DNA from: Clostridia bacterium
GTDB lineage: Bacteria > Bacillota > Clostridia > Oscillospirales > CAG-272
Direction: 5' to 3'
Length of the DNA: 44,515 nt
NCBI GenBank assembly: GCA_017456985.1
Contig: JAFTIH010000026.1
Location: 1-44,515, forward strand
The translations under genes and the position numbers were made by a program. A model generated the notes under the pieces. It saw only the letters and a list, made by a program, of their open reading frames with translations. It was not told where the DNA came from and made no database searches. Every line of letters begins with the position of its first letter. Position 1 is the stretch's first letter. Positions 1 through 8,370 of this stretch are shown in pieces.

Positions 1-1
1 T

Positions 2-439
2 ACAAATATAAACGCCGTTGTGCACACACATTCCAGATGGGCGACAATTTTTGCACAGGCAGGCAAAGAAATCCCTATGTTAGGAACAACACACGCCGAT
101 ACCTTTTACGGTAACATTCCCTGCACAAGAAAAATGACTGCCGAGGAAATTGCCGGCAATTACGAAAAAGAAACAGGAAATGTGATTATTGAGAGATTTC
201 AGAGCTTAGATCCCATTGCCATTCCCGGAGTCATCGTCAATTCTCACGGACCTTTCACTTGGGGAAAAAATGCTTACGATGCGGTAAAAAATGCAATCGT
301 TTTGGAGGAGGTCGCTATGATGGCTTGGCACACGCTAACGCTGAATCATCAAGCAACCTTCCAACAAGAATTGGCGGACAAGCATTATTTCAGAAAGCAC
401 GGCGAAAACGCGTATTACGGACAAGGAGATCATCAATGA
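2..439 (+). CDS. araD: L-ribulose-5-phosphate 4-epimerase, C-terminal part (5' end outside window)
   Basis: Class II aldolase/epimerase-fold enzyme that converts L-ribulose 5-phosphate to D-xylulose 5-phosphate, the last step of L-arabinose breakdown, in the cytoplasm. The open frame runs in from before base 1. The first visible residues give the metal-binding HTHS motif followed by [10 protein letters not shown], then GTTHADTF and a second metal site in [10 protein letters not shown], all characteristic of AraD; about 145 residues of the usual 230 are present. A GTG at base 20 is an internal valine, not the start. The TGA overlaps the next ATG by four bases (ATGA at 436-439), so the gene is translationally coupled to araM. 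Family assignment is firm; only the missing N-terminus is unseen. Confidence 0.93.
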   Translation, partial: TNINAVVHTHSRWATIFAQAGKEIPMLGTTHADTFYGNIPCTRKMTAEEIAGNYEKETGNVIIERFQSLDPIAIPGVIVNSHGPFTWGKNAYDAVKNAIVLEEVAMMAWHTLTLNHQATFQQELADKHYFRKHGENAYYGQGDHQ

Positions 440-1692
440 CCATCGACAGCTTACAATATAATGGAATATGCAGGTGCGGCAAAGAGCACCGAATGGAAAC
501 CGAGTTTGCAATGATAGAAAGCGGTTGTTTAAAAAATCTTTCCGGTTATTTGTCAAAGTACGGAATACAAGGATACACCGTTGCCGTATACGATGAGAAT
601 ACATACGCGGCTACCGCGGACAGACATCCAAGCGTTGATTTAGATATCATTCTTGATCCGACCGATCTTCACGCAAACGAGCACGGTGTATCTCTTTTGA
701 TGGAAAAATTGCCGTCATGCGCCGAGGTACTGATAGCCATTGGTTCCGGAACGATACATGACATAACGCGATATTGCGCTTATATAAAAAAAGCGGAATT
801 CGTTTCGTGTCCGACAGCGGCAAGCGTCGACGGCTTTTGCTCGTCCGTTGCGGCGATGACATGGAACGGCTGTAAGAAAACTTTGACCGCTGTCGCGCCC
901 AAAATCGTTATTGCCGATACGGACGTTTTTATGAATGCTCCAATCAGATTGACTCGCTCCGGGTTTGGCGATATGATAGGAAAATATATCGCGCTCACCG
1001 ATTGGAAAATTGCGAATATACTTACGAATGAATTTTATTGTGACAGGATTGCACAAATTACGTTTGAGGCAACTCAGTCGGTATTAGAATCGGTTGACGG
1101 CATTATAGAAGGGAAGCCGCAGGCATACGAAAGGCTTATGTATGGCTTGCTTCTTTCCGGACTCGCTATGCAAATGATAGGAAACTCTCGTCCCGCCTCG
1201 GGTGCTGAACATCACATCTCGCATCTTATAGAAATGGCTCCTGTCGGGCTTGATATATCCTCAAACGCGCTCCACGGCGAAAAGGTGGGAGTGGGGACGC
1301 TCTTGGCAATCGAAGAATATAAAAGACTTGCAACGGCATCCAAAATTTCATTTCTTGATTACACGGAATTCAACAGACAAACGATAGTTAACGTATTTGG
1401 AGAGACTATGACAGAGGAAATTCTAAAAGAAAACGAACACGATGCCGCAATAAGCGTTACCTCGTCAGCACTTAGAGCGCATTGGAATGAGCTTTGTGAG
1501 GAAATAGAAAAGCTCCCCGAAATTGAGTTTTTAAGAAACGTATATTTAAAATTCGGAGTAAAATCGCAACTGTCGGATATAGGGCTTGATGATGTTATAT
1601 CAACAAAACTGTTAGATTACTCTCCGATGGTAAGAAACAGATTGACACTTATGAGGCTGCGCGGCGCTATAAAAATCGGTGAGCACAATTAA
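436..1692 (+). CDS. araM: sn-glycerol-1-phosphate dehydrogenase, AraM/EgsA family
   Basis: Metal-dependent NAD(P)H dehydrogenase that reduces dihydroxyacetone phosphate to sn-glycerol 1-phosphate; the Bacillus subtilis homologue AraM also lies in the arabinose operon. The 418-residue protein shows the dinucleotide site GSGTIHD (103-109), PTAASVDGF (126-134), and the likely metal ligands Asp179 (GFGDMIGK), the His pair 259/260 (GAEHHISH) and His280 (LHGEKVG). The N-terminus has a CRCGKEH motif seen in clostridial AraM-like proteins. The start is the ATG inside the ATGA overlap with araD, preceded by AAGGAG at 422-427; longer upstream reading would run inside araD. Why an arabinose operon needs this enzyme is unsettled, so the physiological role here is inference. 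Confidence 0.9.
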   Translation: MTIDSLQYNGICRCGKEHRMETEFAMIESGCLKNLSGYLSKYGIQGYTVAVYDENTYAATADRHPSVDLDIILDPTDLHANEHGVSLLMEKLPSCAEVLIAIGSGTIHDITRYCAYIKKAEFVSCPTAASVDGFCSSVAAMTWNGCKKTLTAVAPKIVIADTDVFMNAPIRLTRSGFGDMIGKYIALTDWKIANILTNEFYCDRIAQITFEATQSVLESVDGIIEGKPQAYERLMYGLLLSGLAMQMIGNSRPASGAEHHISHLIEMAPVGLDISSNALHGEKVGVGTLLAIEEYKRLATASKISFLDYTEFNRQTIVNVFGETMTEEILKENEHDAAISVTSSALRAHWNELCEEIEKLPEIEFLRNVYLKFGVKSQLSDIGLDDVISTKLLDYSPMVRNRLTLMRLRGAIKIGEHN

Positions 1693-1724
1693 CAAAATAA
1701 AAATTAACAAAACTTTTTTATTGT

Positions 1725-1985
1725 AAAAATCTGTTGTCCCTACTTGACCACACACCTGTCGGGCTCCCCCATACTCCTTGCGAGCTTCGCCGCTTCGCGG
1801 CTGCACTTCGTGCTTCGCTCCGTTTTCGGAGCGCTCGCGGAGCAATCTGCGCTTGCTCGCTGACAAGCAAGCTTGTCGACTCGGCGTCTCTTGATTATCA
1901 TAAAACGGCAAGCTCGTGGGCGCCATCACCCACGTGATGATCAGCGACCCCACGGCGGGATATGGGATTTTTATTGAAAATATGC
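1725..1985. repeat. Dispersed structured element, copy 1
   Basis: A roughly 260-bp block that recurs at 8371-8635. Conserved parts are CACACACCTGTCGGGCTCCC, GCGGAGCAATCTGCGC, and a 3' block starting TTGATTATCATAAAACGG and ending GGGATATGGGATTTTTAT. Between them sit hairpins whose sequences differ from copy 2 but which stay paired: CGCTCCG-TTTT-CGGAGCG at 1816-1833 and GACAAG-CAAG-CTTGTC at 1862-1877. Short open frames on both strands exist in both copies, but frame is not maintained through the variable middle, so I read it as a structured non-coding repeat rather than a gene. It lies after the arabinose operon stop and before a convergent AraC gene. Confidence 0.7.
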
Positions 1986-1990
1986 TGAAT

Positions 1991-2171
1991 GCGAGCGAAA
2001 TCACTCGCAATGAATTGCCTACGGCATGAATTGAGCTAAAGCACATGAATTGTCCTTCGGGCATGAATTGCGCCAAGGCGCATTAAGGATATAGGCAATT
2101 CAATTCATGAAATCATAAGATTTCAAATCATGATGCGGAGCATCAATTCATGACACAAAGTGTCAAATCAT
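1991..2171. repeat. Tandem array of mini-hairpins with ATGAATT linkers
   Basis: Left half: hairpins at 1991-2008, 2017-2025 (GCC-TAC-GGC), 2031-2045 (weak), 2052-2062 and 2070-2081 (GCGCC-AA-GGCGC), separated by exact ATGAATT linkers at 2010, 2026, 2045 and 2063. Right half: the linker is inverted (AATTCAT or AAATCAT at 2102, 2125, 2145, 2165) and separates GAAATC-ATAA-GATTTC (2109-2124), GATGC-GGA-GCATC (2132-2144) and GACAC-AAA-GTGTC (2152-2164). Stem sequences are unrelated to each other while the linker is constant. A second array of the same kind is at 40048-40155. No reading frame explains it. Confidence 0.75.
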
Positions 2172-2226
2172 ATTCGTTTTGCCACAAATGCCGATGGCAA
2201 AGGCATCGTAACAACAAAATTGTAGG

Positions 2227-2244
2227 GGGCGGGGTCTCCCCGCC
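2227..2244. repeat. GC-rich hairpin
   Basis: GGGCGGGG and CCCCGCC arms form a tight GC-rich stem between the mini-hairpin array and the terminator. No T-tract follows it, so it is probably part of the repeat cluster rather than a terminator by itself. Confidence 0.4.
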
Positions 2245-2251
2245 TGCAAAA

Positions 2252-2287
2252 AAGGCAATATCAAGCCATTATGTTTGATATTGCCTT
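2252..2287. terminator. Bidirectional terminator, AAGGCAATATCA stem, copy 1
   Basis: A 13-bp perfect stem (AAGGCAATATCAA 2252-2264 with its complement at 2275-2287) and a 10-base loop, flanked by A-rich and T-rich runs. It sits immediately past the stop of the minus-strand AraC gene and at the end of the plus-strand araDM region. The same stem recurs at 8662-8700 and 10485-10528. Confidence 0.8.
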
Positions 2288-2290
2288 TGT

Positions 2291-3139
2291 TTATCTCCTG
2301 CTTGTGTAGTCGCTCGGGGTTTTACCTGTGATTGCAAAAAAGATTTTATAAAAATTAGAAGAGCTTGAAAATCCGCAACGCTCCGCAATCTCAAGCTTCG
2401 TCACATTCTCTGTTTTTAAAATCCCGATTGCCTTTTCTACCCTTTTTATATTGATGTATTTCCAAGGAGATACGCCGTTAAGCTTCTTAAAAACATATGA
2501 AAAATAGCTTGGAGAAAGACAAGCGACCCGTGCAAGCTCCTCCAGCGTCAGCCTTCGCTCAAAATTATTTTGAATATAGTCAACAGATAGCTTAATGCTT
2601 TGCGTCAAGTTATCTGTTGCCTTAATAGACTTTTGACATTCTACACCGGGGTGATTTCGCAGGATAGCGGAAAGGGCTGAAAATAGAAAACACCTTACCA
2701 TCACGAAAAAGCAGGGGCGCCGCTCACGCAGTTCATCCTCGATCGCCAATAGCGCGGCACGGACGGTGCCGTCGTTATCCGAATAAAGGTTTACAAATTG
2801 GGCATTACGGGAATGGAATAGGGGCATCAGCTCCATCGTATCAGAGGTTTCCCATAAAACATAAGGTTCAAATTGCAGATTCAGGAGCTCCATATCCTCA
2901 AAAATCTCCGTAATACAATGCTCCTCGTCAGAACCAAAGAGAAAGACATCGCCCGCGCGGAATTTGTATTTATTTTTTCCTACGGTGTAGATCCCTTCGC
3001 CTTTAAGAAAAACAGAAAGCTCGCACTGCGTGTGATGATGAGCATTATATGCACGCCTTTGCGGGGAAAGGATGGAATGATAGGAACGGATACATACCGA
3101 TCCGGAATCCTGATTGAGAGAGTATTCTTTTGTTCTCAC
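2291..3139 (-). CDS. AraC-family transcriptional regulator
   Basis: 282-residue regulator with an N-terminal cupin-like sensor (YNAHHHTQCELSVFLKGEG, about residues 32-110) and a C-terminal pair of helix-turn-helix units (about 185-280: LTLEELARVACLSPSYFSYVFKK, then VTKLEIAERCGFSSSSNFYKIFF, ending in the usual TPSDYTSRR). The start codon is GTG at 3137-3139, with GAGGA seven bases upstream. It is divergent from the dehydratase-xylanase operon that starts at 3268 and most likely controls it; the effector is unknown, perhaps a uronic or aldonic acid. The cupin histidines suggest a sugar-binding pocket. Function as an AraC regulator is secure, its target is inferred from position. Confidence 0.88.
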   Translation of the reverse strand: MRTKEYSLNQDSGSVCIRSYHSILSPQRRAYNAHHHTQCELSVFLKGEGIYTVGKNKYKFRAGDVFLFGSDEEHCITEIFEDMELLNLQFEPYVLWETSDTMELMPLFHSRNAQFVNLYSDNDGTVRAALLAIEDELRERRPCFFVMVRCFLFSALSAILRNHPGVECQKSIKATDNLTQSIKLSVDYIQNNFERRLTLEELARVACLSPSYFSYVFKKLNGVSPWKYINIKRVEKAIGILKTENVTKLEIAERCGFSSSSNFYKIFFAITGKTPSDYTSRR

Positions 3140-3192
3140 CTTTTTTTCCTCGTGTTATCGTAAAATAGTGGATAAATATAATAATATTATTG

Positions 3193-3221
3193 TTGCGTTC
3201 TCGATGCTTGACAATTATAAT
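3193..3221 (+). promoter_or_regulatory. Promoter of the dehydratase-GH10-RraA operon
   Basis: TTGCGT (3193-3198), 17-bp spacer, TATAAT (3216-3221). A second TTGACA at 3208 has no -10 box at a proper distance. The weak -35 fits an activated promoter. Confidence 0.6.
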
Positions 3222-3267
3222 TATAGTAGAATGAATTAAATTTGTCAATAAAAAAATGGAGGGAAAT

Positions 3268-4632
3268 ATGGCAATCAATGAAATGATATCCGAAAACGTA
3301 AACATTTGCTCGAGTCCATCTGAACTAAAAATAACGGACATTCGGGTAGCGAATATCAGCGGGGCACCTAAGCACTGCCCTCTGATTAAGATCTACACCA
3401 ATCAGGGGCTTGTTGGTTACGGTGAGGTTCGCGATGCATCAAGCGCAACATATGCTTTGATGCTGAAATCGCGCCTGGTTGGTGAAAATCCTTGTAATGT
3501 GGACAAGTTGTTTCGTCGCATCAGGCAATTCGGAGGTCCTTCAAGACAAGGCGGTGGTGTTTCGGGAATAGAGATTGCCCTTTGGGATCTTGCAGGCAAG
3601 GCGTGGGGCGTTCCTCTTTGGCAGATGCTTGGCGGAAAATTCCGTGACAAAGTAAGGGTTTACGGTGATACCGACGTGGATGGCAAGCATACCGGCGCCG
3701 ATATGGGAAAAGCGATTCAAAAGCGGATCGATATGGGCTTCTCGATCGTAAAGATGGACCTTGGCATTGAGCTTCTTTATGATGAGCCCGGATGCCTAAA
3801 TGCGCCGCTTGGGATGCTTGAGGATATGCAAAGGTATTCATCTAAGGCAATACAGCATCAGTCGGGGTCGATCGACCGCTCGCTGATGAGAGGAAAGAAT
3901 TATGAGATCTTTACCATTCCGCACTATGCAACGGGAATTCACACAACCGAAAAAGGAATGGACTATCTAGAAGATTACGTAAAGCAGGTCAGAGGCGTGG
4001 TGGGCTACGAGGTTCCGCTCGCGATCGACCATTTCGGTCACGTTTCTATGGAGGACTGCATAAAATTCCTCAAGCGCCTTGAAAAATACAACATCGCCTG
4101 GGTAGAGGACATTCAGCCCTGGCATATGACCGATCATTACGTCAGAATTGCAGAGAGCTGCCATGTGCCTCTTGCAACGGGTGAAGATATTTATCTTGCC
4201 GAGGGCTTTAAGCCGCTTTTCGAGAAGCACGGAATTTCTATCGCGCACCCCGATCTTTTGTCTATCGGCGGTGCACTCGAAACAAAGAAGCTTGGCGACA
4301 TGTGTGAGCAGTACGGCATCGGCATGGCGATCCACATGGCAGAAAGCCCGATCGCTTGTATGGCAGCGATCCACACGGCAGCGGCAATTCAAAACGTGCT
4401 AGCGGTGGAGTTTCACTCGGTTGATGTTCCTTGGTGGAACGATCTTGCAAACGGCATCGCAAATCCGCTTTTCAACAACGGCTTTGTAGAGGTTCCAAAC
4501 ACGCCGGGTCTTGGCATCGAAAGCTTAAACGAGGAACTGATTGCAGAACATATACACGAGGACTATCCCGGACAATGGGAGCCCACGACCGCGTGGGATA
4601 ATGAGTGGGCAAACGACAGAGAATGGAGTTGA
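3268..4632 (+). CDS. Mandelate racemase/enolase-superfamily sugar-acid dehydratase
   Basis: Enolase-superfamily enzyme expected to remove a proton next to a carboxylate and, in this subgroup, eliminate water from an aldonic or uronic acid. The 454-residue protein has the capping domain (about 20-125), the Mg ligands Asp254 (AIDHFGH), Glu280 (WVEDIQP) and Glu306 (TGEDIY), a Lys at 162 (VKMD) and the His356/Asp329 pair (AIHMAES, HPDLL) typical of the mandelate-racemase group. An insertion at about 168-235 makes it longer than the usual 380-400 residues. The ATG at 3268 is chosen because GGAGGG lies at 3258-3263; an in-frame ATG at 3256 precedes that site. First gene of a five-gene operon. Substrate could be mannonate, galactonate, xylonate or similar; it cannot be told from sequence. 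Confidence 0.85.
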   Translation: MAINEMISENVNICSSPSELKITDIRVANISGAPKHCPLIKIYTNQGLVGYGEVRDASSATYALMLKSRLVGENPCNVDKLFRRIRQFGGPSRQGGGVSGIEIALWDLAGKAWGVPLWQMLGGKFRDKVRVYGDTDVDGKHTGADMGKAIQKRIDMGFSIVKMDLGIELLYDEPGCLNAPLGMLEDMQRYSSKAIQHQSGSIDRSLMRGKNYEIFTIPHYATGIHTTEKGMDYLEDYVKQVRGVVGYEVPLAIDHFGHVSMEDCIKFLKRLEKYNIAWVEDIQPWHMTDHYVRIAESCHVPLATGEDIYLAEGFKPLFEKHGISIAHPDLLSIGGALETKKLGDMCEQYGIGMAIHMAESPIACMAAIHTAAAIQNVLAVEFHSVDVPWWNDLANGIANPLFNNGFVEVPNTPGLGIESLNEELIAEHIHEDYPGQWEPTTAWDNEWANDREWS

Positions 4633-4634
4633 TT

Positions 4635-5336
4635 ATGAAAGACCTTTCTATTCGTTGGATCGGTCAAAACGGTTACCTTCTCAGTGACGGAGAAACCGAG
4701 ATTTGCATGGATCCTTACCTTTCAAACGTCGTTGACCGAGTGGCACAGCGCGGGAGAATGGTGGAAGCGCCCTTCCCCCCCGAGGAGCTGAAAAGCGATG
4801 TTGTCGTTTGCACGCACAATCACCTAGACCATGTAGATATTGATGCTATTCCTTTTATGAAAAAGGAAAATATGCTATTCCTTGCACCTACGCACGCGAG
4901 GAATACTCTCATGGAGTGTGGAGTTACGAGCTACATTCCGTTTGACGAAGGCGCGGTTTATCAAGTCGGCAATTTTAATCTTACTGCCGTATTTGCCGAC
5001 CACTCGGTGCCCGCCATCGGACTTGTCGTGGAGCATGGTGGTCTTACGCTTTATTTTTCGGGTGACACCGAGTATCATGAGCGCCTGTGTGAGCTTTCAA
5101 AACGAAATATCGACCTTATGTTTGTATGTATCAATGGCAAGCTTGGCAACATGACCGTTACCGAAGCAATCAAGCTGACTAAAATTATTGCTCCGCGTGT
5201 TGGAATTCCCACGCATTACGGAATGTTTGAAAGCAATACAGAGGATCCGCAAAAATACCTATCCCGAATTTCGTGCGGCTTTGAAATGAAGCATAACGTA
5301 GAATATTCAGTAAAGGAAATGTTAAAAAATGTTTGA
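4635..5336 (+). CDS. Metallo-beta-lactamase-fold hydrolase, UlaG-like
   Basis: 233-residue cytoplasmic hydrolase resembling UlaG-type lactonases (UlaG opens L-ascorbate-6-phosphate lactone). Metal-binding residues are HNHLDH (61-66), Asp144 in FSGDTEYH, and His194 in PTHYGMF, so a two-metal site is intact. It begins two bases after the dehydratase stop, with GGAG at 4625-4628 deciding the ATG at 4635, and overlaps the next gene by eight bases. Its place between a sugar-acid dehydratase and a dehydrogenase fits a sugar-lactone hydrolase. The exact lactone is not known. Confidence 0.85.
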   Translation: MKDLSIRWIGQNGYLLSDGETEICMDPYLSNVVDRVAQRGRMVEAPFPPEELKSDVVVCTHNHLDHVDIDAIPFMKKENMLFLAPTHARNTLMECGVTSYIPFDEGAVYQVGNFNLTAVFADHSVPAIGLVVEHGGLTLYFSGDTEYHERLCELSKRNIDLMFVCINGKLGNMTVTEAIKLTKIIAPRVGIPTHYGMFESNTEDPQKYLSRISCGFEMKHNVEYSVKEMLKNV

Positions 5337-6060
5337 TCTTACAGGAAAAAGAGCCCTCGTAACGGGCTCCACGCAAGGCATAGGATTTGAAATAGCCCGT
5401 ATGCTTGCTGAGCATGGTGCTACCGTATATATTCACGGTGCAAGCAACGTCCAAAAATGCGTGAGCGCAAGTAACAAGATAAAAGGAAGCACTCCGGTGC
5501 TTGCCAATCTTCTCTTCGTGGAGGAAATCGACGCGCTATACGAAAAAACCGGGGATGTAGATATCCTCGTTTTGAACGCTTCTATTCAGTACAAAAGGAA
5601 GTGGGACGAGTTTACCCTCGAAGAATACGAGGAGCAGATGAATTGCAACGTGCGCGCAAGCTATCTGTTGATGAAGAAGTATGCCGAGGGTATGAAGGCA
5701 AAAGGTTGGGGACGGATCGTTGCGCTAGGAAGCGTGAATCAGTATAACCAGCATCCCGAGCTTTCGGTCTACGGAGCAACCAAAGCCGCGCAATTCAAGC
5801 TGGTTAGAAATTTTGCACCTATTTTGGCGTCCTACGGCATCACGGTCAACAACGTATGCCCCGGCGCGATTGAAACGCCTCGAAATGAGGACGTATGCAG
5901 CGATCCGCAAAAAAAGGCTGCAGTTGTTGCCAAAATCCCCTGCGGTCGGTTTGGATTACCGTCCGACATCTCGCCCGCGGTGCTGTTGCTTTGCTCTGAC
6001 GAGGGCGCGTATATCACAGGTAGCGAGATCGTTATTGACGGCGGCCTTTCTTTGAAATAA
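5329..6060 (+). CDS. SDR-family oxidoreductase
   Basis: Classical short-chain dehydrogenase, 243 residues. The cofactor motif is TGSTQGIG (12-19), followed by NAS at 83-85 in place of NNAG, and the active-site Asn107, Ser135, Tyr148 and Lys152 (YGATK) are all present. It ends in the usual CSDEGAYITGSEIVIDGG. Expected reaction is NAD(P)-dependent oxidation or reduction of a hydroxyl on a sugar acid, in step with the dehydratase and lactonase-like neighbours. The ATG lies inside the previous gene (8-base overlap), which implies coupled translation. Confidence 0.88.
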   Translation: MFDLTGKRALVTGSTQGIGFEIARMLAEHGATVYIHGASNVQKCVSASNKIKGSTPVLANLLFVEEIDALYEKTGDVDILVLNASIQYKRKWDEFTLEEYEEQMNCNVRASYLLMKKYAEGMKAKGWGRIVALGSVNQYNQHPELSVYGATKAAQFKLVRNFAPILASYGITVNNVCPGAIETPRNEDVCSDPQKKAAVVAKIPCGRFGLPSDISPAVLLLCSDEGAYITGSEIVIDGGLSLK

Positions 6061-6081
6061 GGGAATAAAAGGAGATTTAAT

Positions 6082-7431
6082 ATGTCAAGCGGTGAAAACT
6101 TACTTGAGCTTTTCGAAGAACAAAAGATTTTTTTGGAAACAACCGTAAAAGAAAATATTGAAAAATATCGCAAGGGGGATTGTGTATTAACCGTCAGACG
6201 TGCAGACGGCAGACCGCTCGACAACGCCACCGTTTGTATCAAACAGAAATCGCACGCCTTTCGATTCGGTGCCAATATTTTTATGCTGGACGAGCTGGAA
6301 ACGCCCGAAAAGAACGAAAAATATCAGAAATGCTTTGCCGACGTTTTCAATATGGCAACGCTTCCCTTCTATTGGGATAGCTTAGAGCCCGAGCGCGGCA
6401 AGCCGAGATATGCGAAGGACAGCCCTAAGGTGTACCGCCGTCCGCCGATCGATCTGTGCATCGAGTTTTGCGAAAAGCACGGCATTGAACCGCGTGAGCA
6501 CGCGCTGGCATACGAGCAGTTCTTTCCGAAATGGCTATACGGTGCAAGCACAGAAGAAGTCAAGAGCGAGCTCGAGCGCAGATACGCCGAGATCTCCGAG
6601 AGATACGCAGATAAGATCCCCACGATCGAAGTGACTAACGAGATGGGGTGGCCCAAAGGAAGGACTGCTTTTTACGATGATCCCGATTACGTAAGATGGT
6701 GCTTTGCGCTTGCCGAAAAATATTTCCCGAACAACCGCCTCGTCATCAATGACATAACGGGCGCTTCCTGGGAGGGTAACTGTCGCGCAACCGACGGATA
6801 TTACGCCTATACGGAGGCTGCAATGCTCAAGGGGGCACGTATCGACGCGATCGGTATGCAATATCATCTCTTCCAAAAACGAGAGGATTTATATACCAGA
6901 TCAAGAAAAACGCTAAACCCCGAATGTCTTTACAAGCATATGGACCTTTATTCCGGACTCGGCAAGCCCCTGCAGGTCACAGAGGTGACCATCCCCGCTT
7001 ATTCATGGGAGGCAGAGGACGAGGCAATTCAGGCACAGCTTATCGAGCACCTCTATTCGATCTGGTTCTCACATCCCGCCGTGGAACAGATCGTCTATTG
7101 GAATCTCGTCGACGGGTATGCGCATTTTTGGGATCCCGATCCCGAAAAGATCAAGGCGTCGCAGGGAGATATGACCCTGGGTGAAAATTATTATTACGGT
7201 GGACTTTTACGCTTTGATATGTCGCCGAAGCCCGCATATTTCAAGATCAAGGAGCTACTCGGGAAAACCTGGCATACCGAAGAAGAGCTTCACTGTGATG
7301 CGAACGGAACGGCTGCTTTCCGTGGATTCTTCGGCACGTACGAAGCCGAGATCACACTTGACGGCGTCACCGTAACCAAGGAATTCGCACTCGACAAAAA
7401 TGCCGACGCAAGCATCGAAATCACACTGTAA
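6082..7431 (+). CDS. Glycoside hydrolase family 10 endo-beta-1,4-xylanase, cytoplasmic
   Basis: GH10 enzyme cutting beta-1,4-xylan or xylo-oligosaccharide. The 449-residue protein starts with a small beta domain (about 34-65, CVLTVRRADG through HAFRFGANIF) common before GH10 catalytic domains, then the barrel: FYWDSLEPERG (96-106), His140, acid/base Glu187 (EVTNEM) and nucleophile Glu301 (QVTEVTIP). There is no signal peptide or membrane segment, so it works inside the cell, probably on imported (methylglucurono)xylo-oligosaccharides. AAGGAG precedes the ATG. Fourth gene of the operon; its company of sugar-acid enzymes suggests that acid side groups of xylan or aldobiouronic acids are the target. 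Confidence 0.9.
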   Translation: MSSGENLLELFEEQKIFLETTVKENIEKYRKGDCVLTVRRADGRPLDNATVCIKQKSHAFRFGANIFMLDELETPEKNEKYQKCFADVFNMATLPFYWDSLEPERGKPRYAKDSPKVYRRPPIDLCIEFCEKHGIEPREHALAYEQFFPKWLYGASTEEVKSELERRYAEISERYADKIPTIEVTNEMGWPKGRTAFYDDPDYVRWCFALAEKYFPNNRLVINDITGASWEGNCRATDGYYAYTEAAMLKGARIDAIGMQYHLFQKREDLYTRSRKTLNPECLYKHMDLYSGLGKPLQVTEVTIPAYSWEAEDEAIQAQLIEHLYSIWFSHPAVEQIVYWNLVDGYAHFWDPDPEKIKASQGDMTLGENYYYGGLLRFDMSPKPAYFKIKELLGKTWHTEEELHCDANGTAAFRGFFGTYEAEITLDGVTVTKEFALDKNADASIEITL

Positions 7432-7443
7432 AGGAAGGGTATT

Positions 7444-8352
7444 ATGCATTTTAATGACAGAGATGAAATAATCGCATTAACACCTATGTGGAAAGGGGAG
7501 CGCTTACCCGACGGGCGACCTAAGGTCGATGAAAAATACTTAAAGGCGCTCCGTACGCTCACACTTGAAGAAGTGTGGAAGCCCATATTTGTCAAGGGCT
7601 ATGAAAGTCAATTCGAGGGAAGGCTTCAAACCCTACATACCGACGGCAGAAAGCTGATAGGGCGTGCCGTTACCGCCACCTATTGCCCATACCGCCCGGA
7701 CCTTGACGCATTTACCAAGGAACTCGGAAGAAGCGAGGGGCGCAGTGGCACATATAATCAGTGGGTCATCGATAATCTCATAGAATACGATGTTCCCGTT
7801 ATTGATATGTATGACAAAATATACAAAGGTACGTTCCTCGGTGGAAATCTGACGACTGCGCTCAAAAACAAAACCAAAAACGAGAACGGCGGTGCAGTTG
7901 TTTGGGGAGGAATTCGCGACACGGAGCAGATGCACAAGGTAGAAAACACGCAGGTCTACTATCGTGGAATCGATCCAACACCCATTCGCGATTTCATTAT
8001 GACCGGCTATAATACCACAACGAGAATAGGAAACGCCGTTTGTCTTCCCGGAGATGTCGTTTTTGGAGCAGGTGGAGGAGTTCTATTCATTCCCTCGCAC
8101 CTTGTCGAGGAGGTTGTCGGCGGCGCTGCAAAAACGCAGGTGAAAGACTTGTTCGGCTTTGAAATGATCAGCCAAAACAAATTCACCACGGCGCAAATCG
8201 ACAAAAACACTTGGTCGAAAGAGATGCTTGACCTTTTGATGGATTTCATCGAGAAGGATGAAAGAGCGGCGGATTACAGAGGCCTTGATTGGTCACAGGA
8301 GTACGATCTGGCAATCAACGGTGATCCTACGGATACACAATCGGCGCTCTAA
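7444..8352 (+). CDS. RraA-family protein (aldolase/oxaloacetate decarboxylase-like, long form)
   Basis: 302 residues; the RraA core, about 160 residues in the prototype, spans roughly 70-225 with GRAVTATY (73-80), GGIRD (155-159, the Arg-Asp pair binding substrate and metal) and LPGDVVFGAGGGVLFIP (201-217). RraA-fold enzymes include 4-hydroxy-4-methyl-2-oxoglutarate aldolases and 2-oxoacid decarboxylases; the E. coli member inhibits RNase E. The long N- and C-terminal extensions and the catabolic operon argue for an enzyme acting on a 2-oxo acid made by the dehydratase and SDR upstream. Twelve bases separate it from the GH10 gene, with GGAAGG as ribosome site. The specific substrate is unknown. 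Confidence 0.82.
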   Translation: MHFNDRDEIIALTPMWKGERLPDGRPKVDEKYLKALRTLTLEEVWKPIFVKGYESQFEGRLQTLHTDGRKLIGRAVTATYCPYRPDLDAFTKELGRSEGRSGTYNQWVIDNLIEYDVPVIDMYDKIYKGTFLGGNLTTALKNKTKNENGGAVVWGGIRDTEQMHKVENTQVYYRGIDPTPIRDFIMTGYNTTTRIGNAVCLPGDVVFGAGGGVLFIPSHLVEEVVGGAAKTQVKDLFGFEMISQNKFTTAQIDKNTWSKEMLDLLMDFIEKDERAADYRGLDWSQEYDLAINGDPTDTQSAL

Positions 8353-8370
8353 ACAGGTTCAATTCTGATA

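Noticed and set aside
1612..2076. Possible small protein gene on the minus strand across the dispersed repeat
   Set aside because: The similar peptide in the second copy (8443-8631) loses frame in the variable middle, there is no ribosome site, and the sequence shows stem-preserving changes instead.
1991..2171. CRISPR-like array
   Set aside because: Repeats are only 7 bases and the variable parts are self-complementary hairpins of 9-18 bases; no cas genes are present.
3208..3232. TTGACA with TAGAAT as promoter before the dehydratase operon
   Set aside because: The spacer is 13 bp; the TTGCGT-N17-TATAAT pair at 3193-3221 fits far better.
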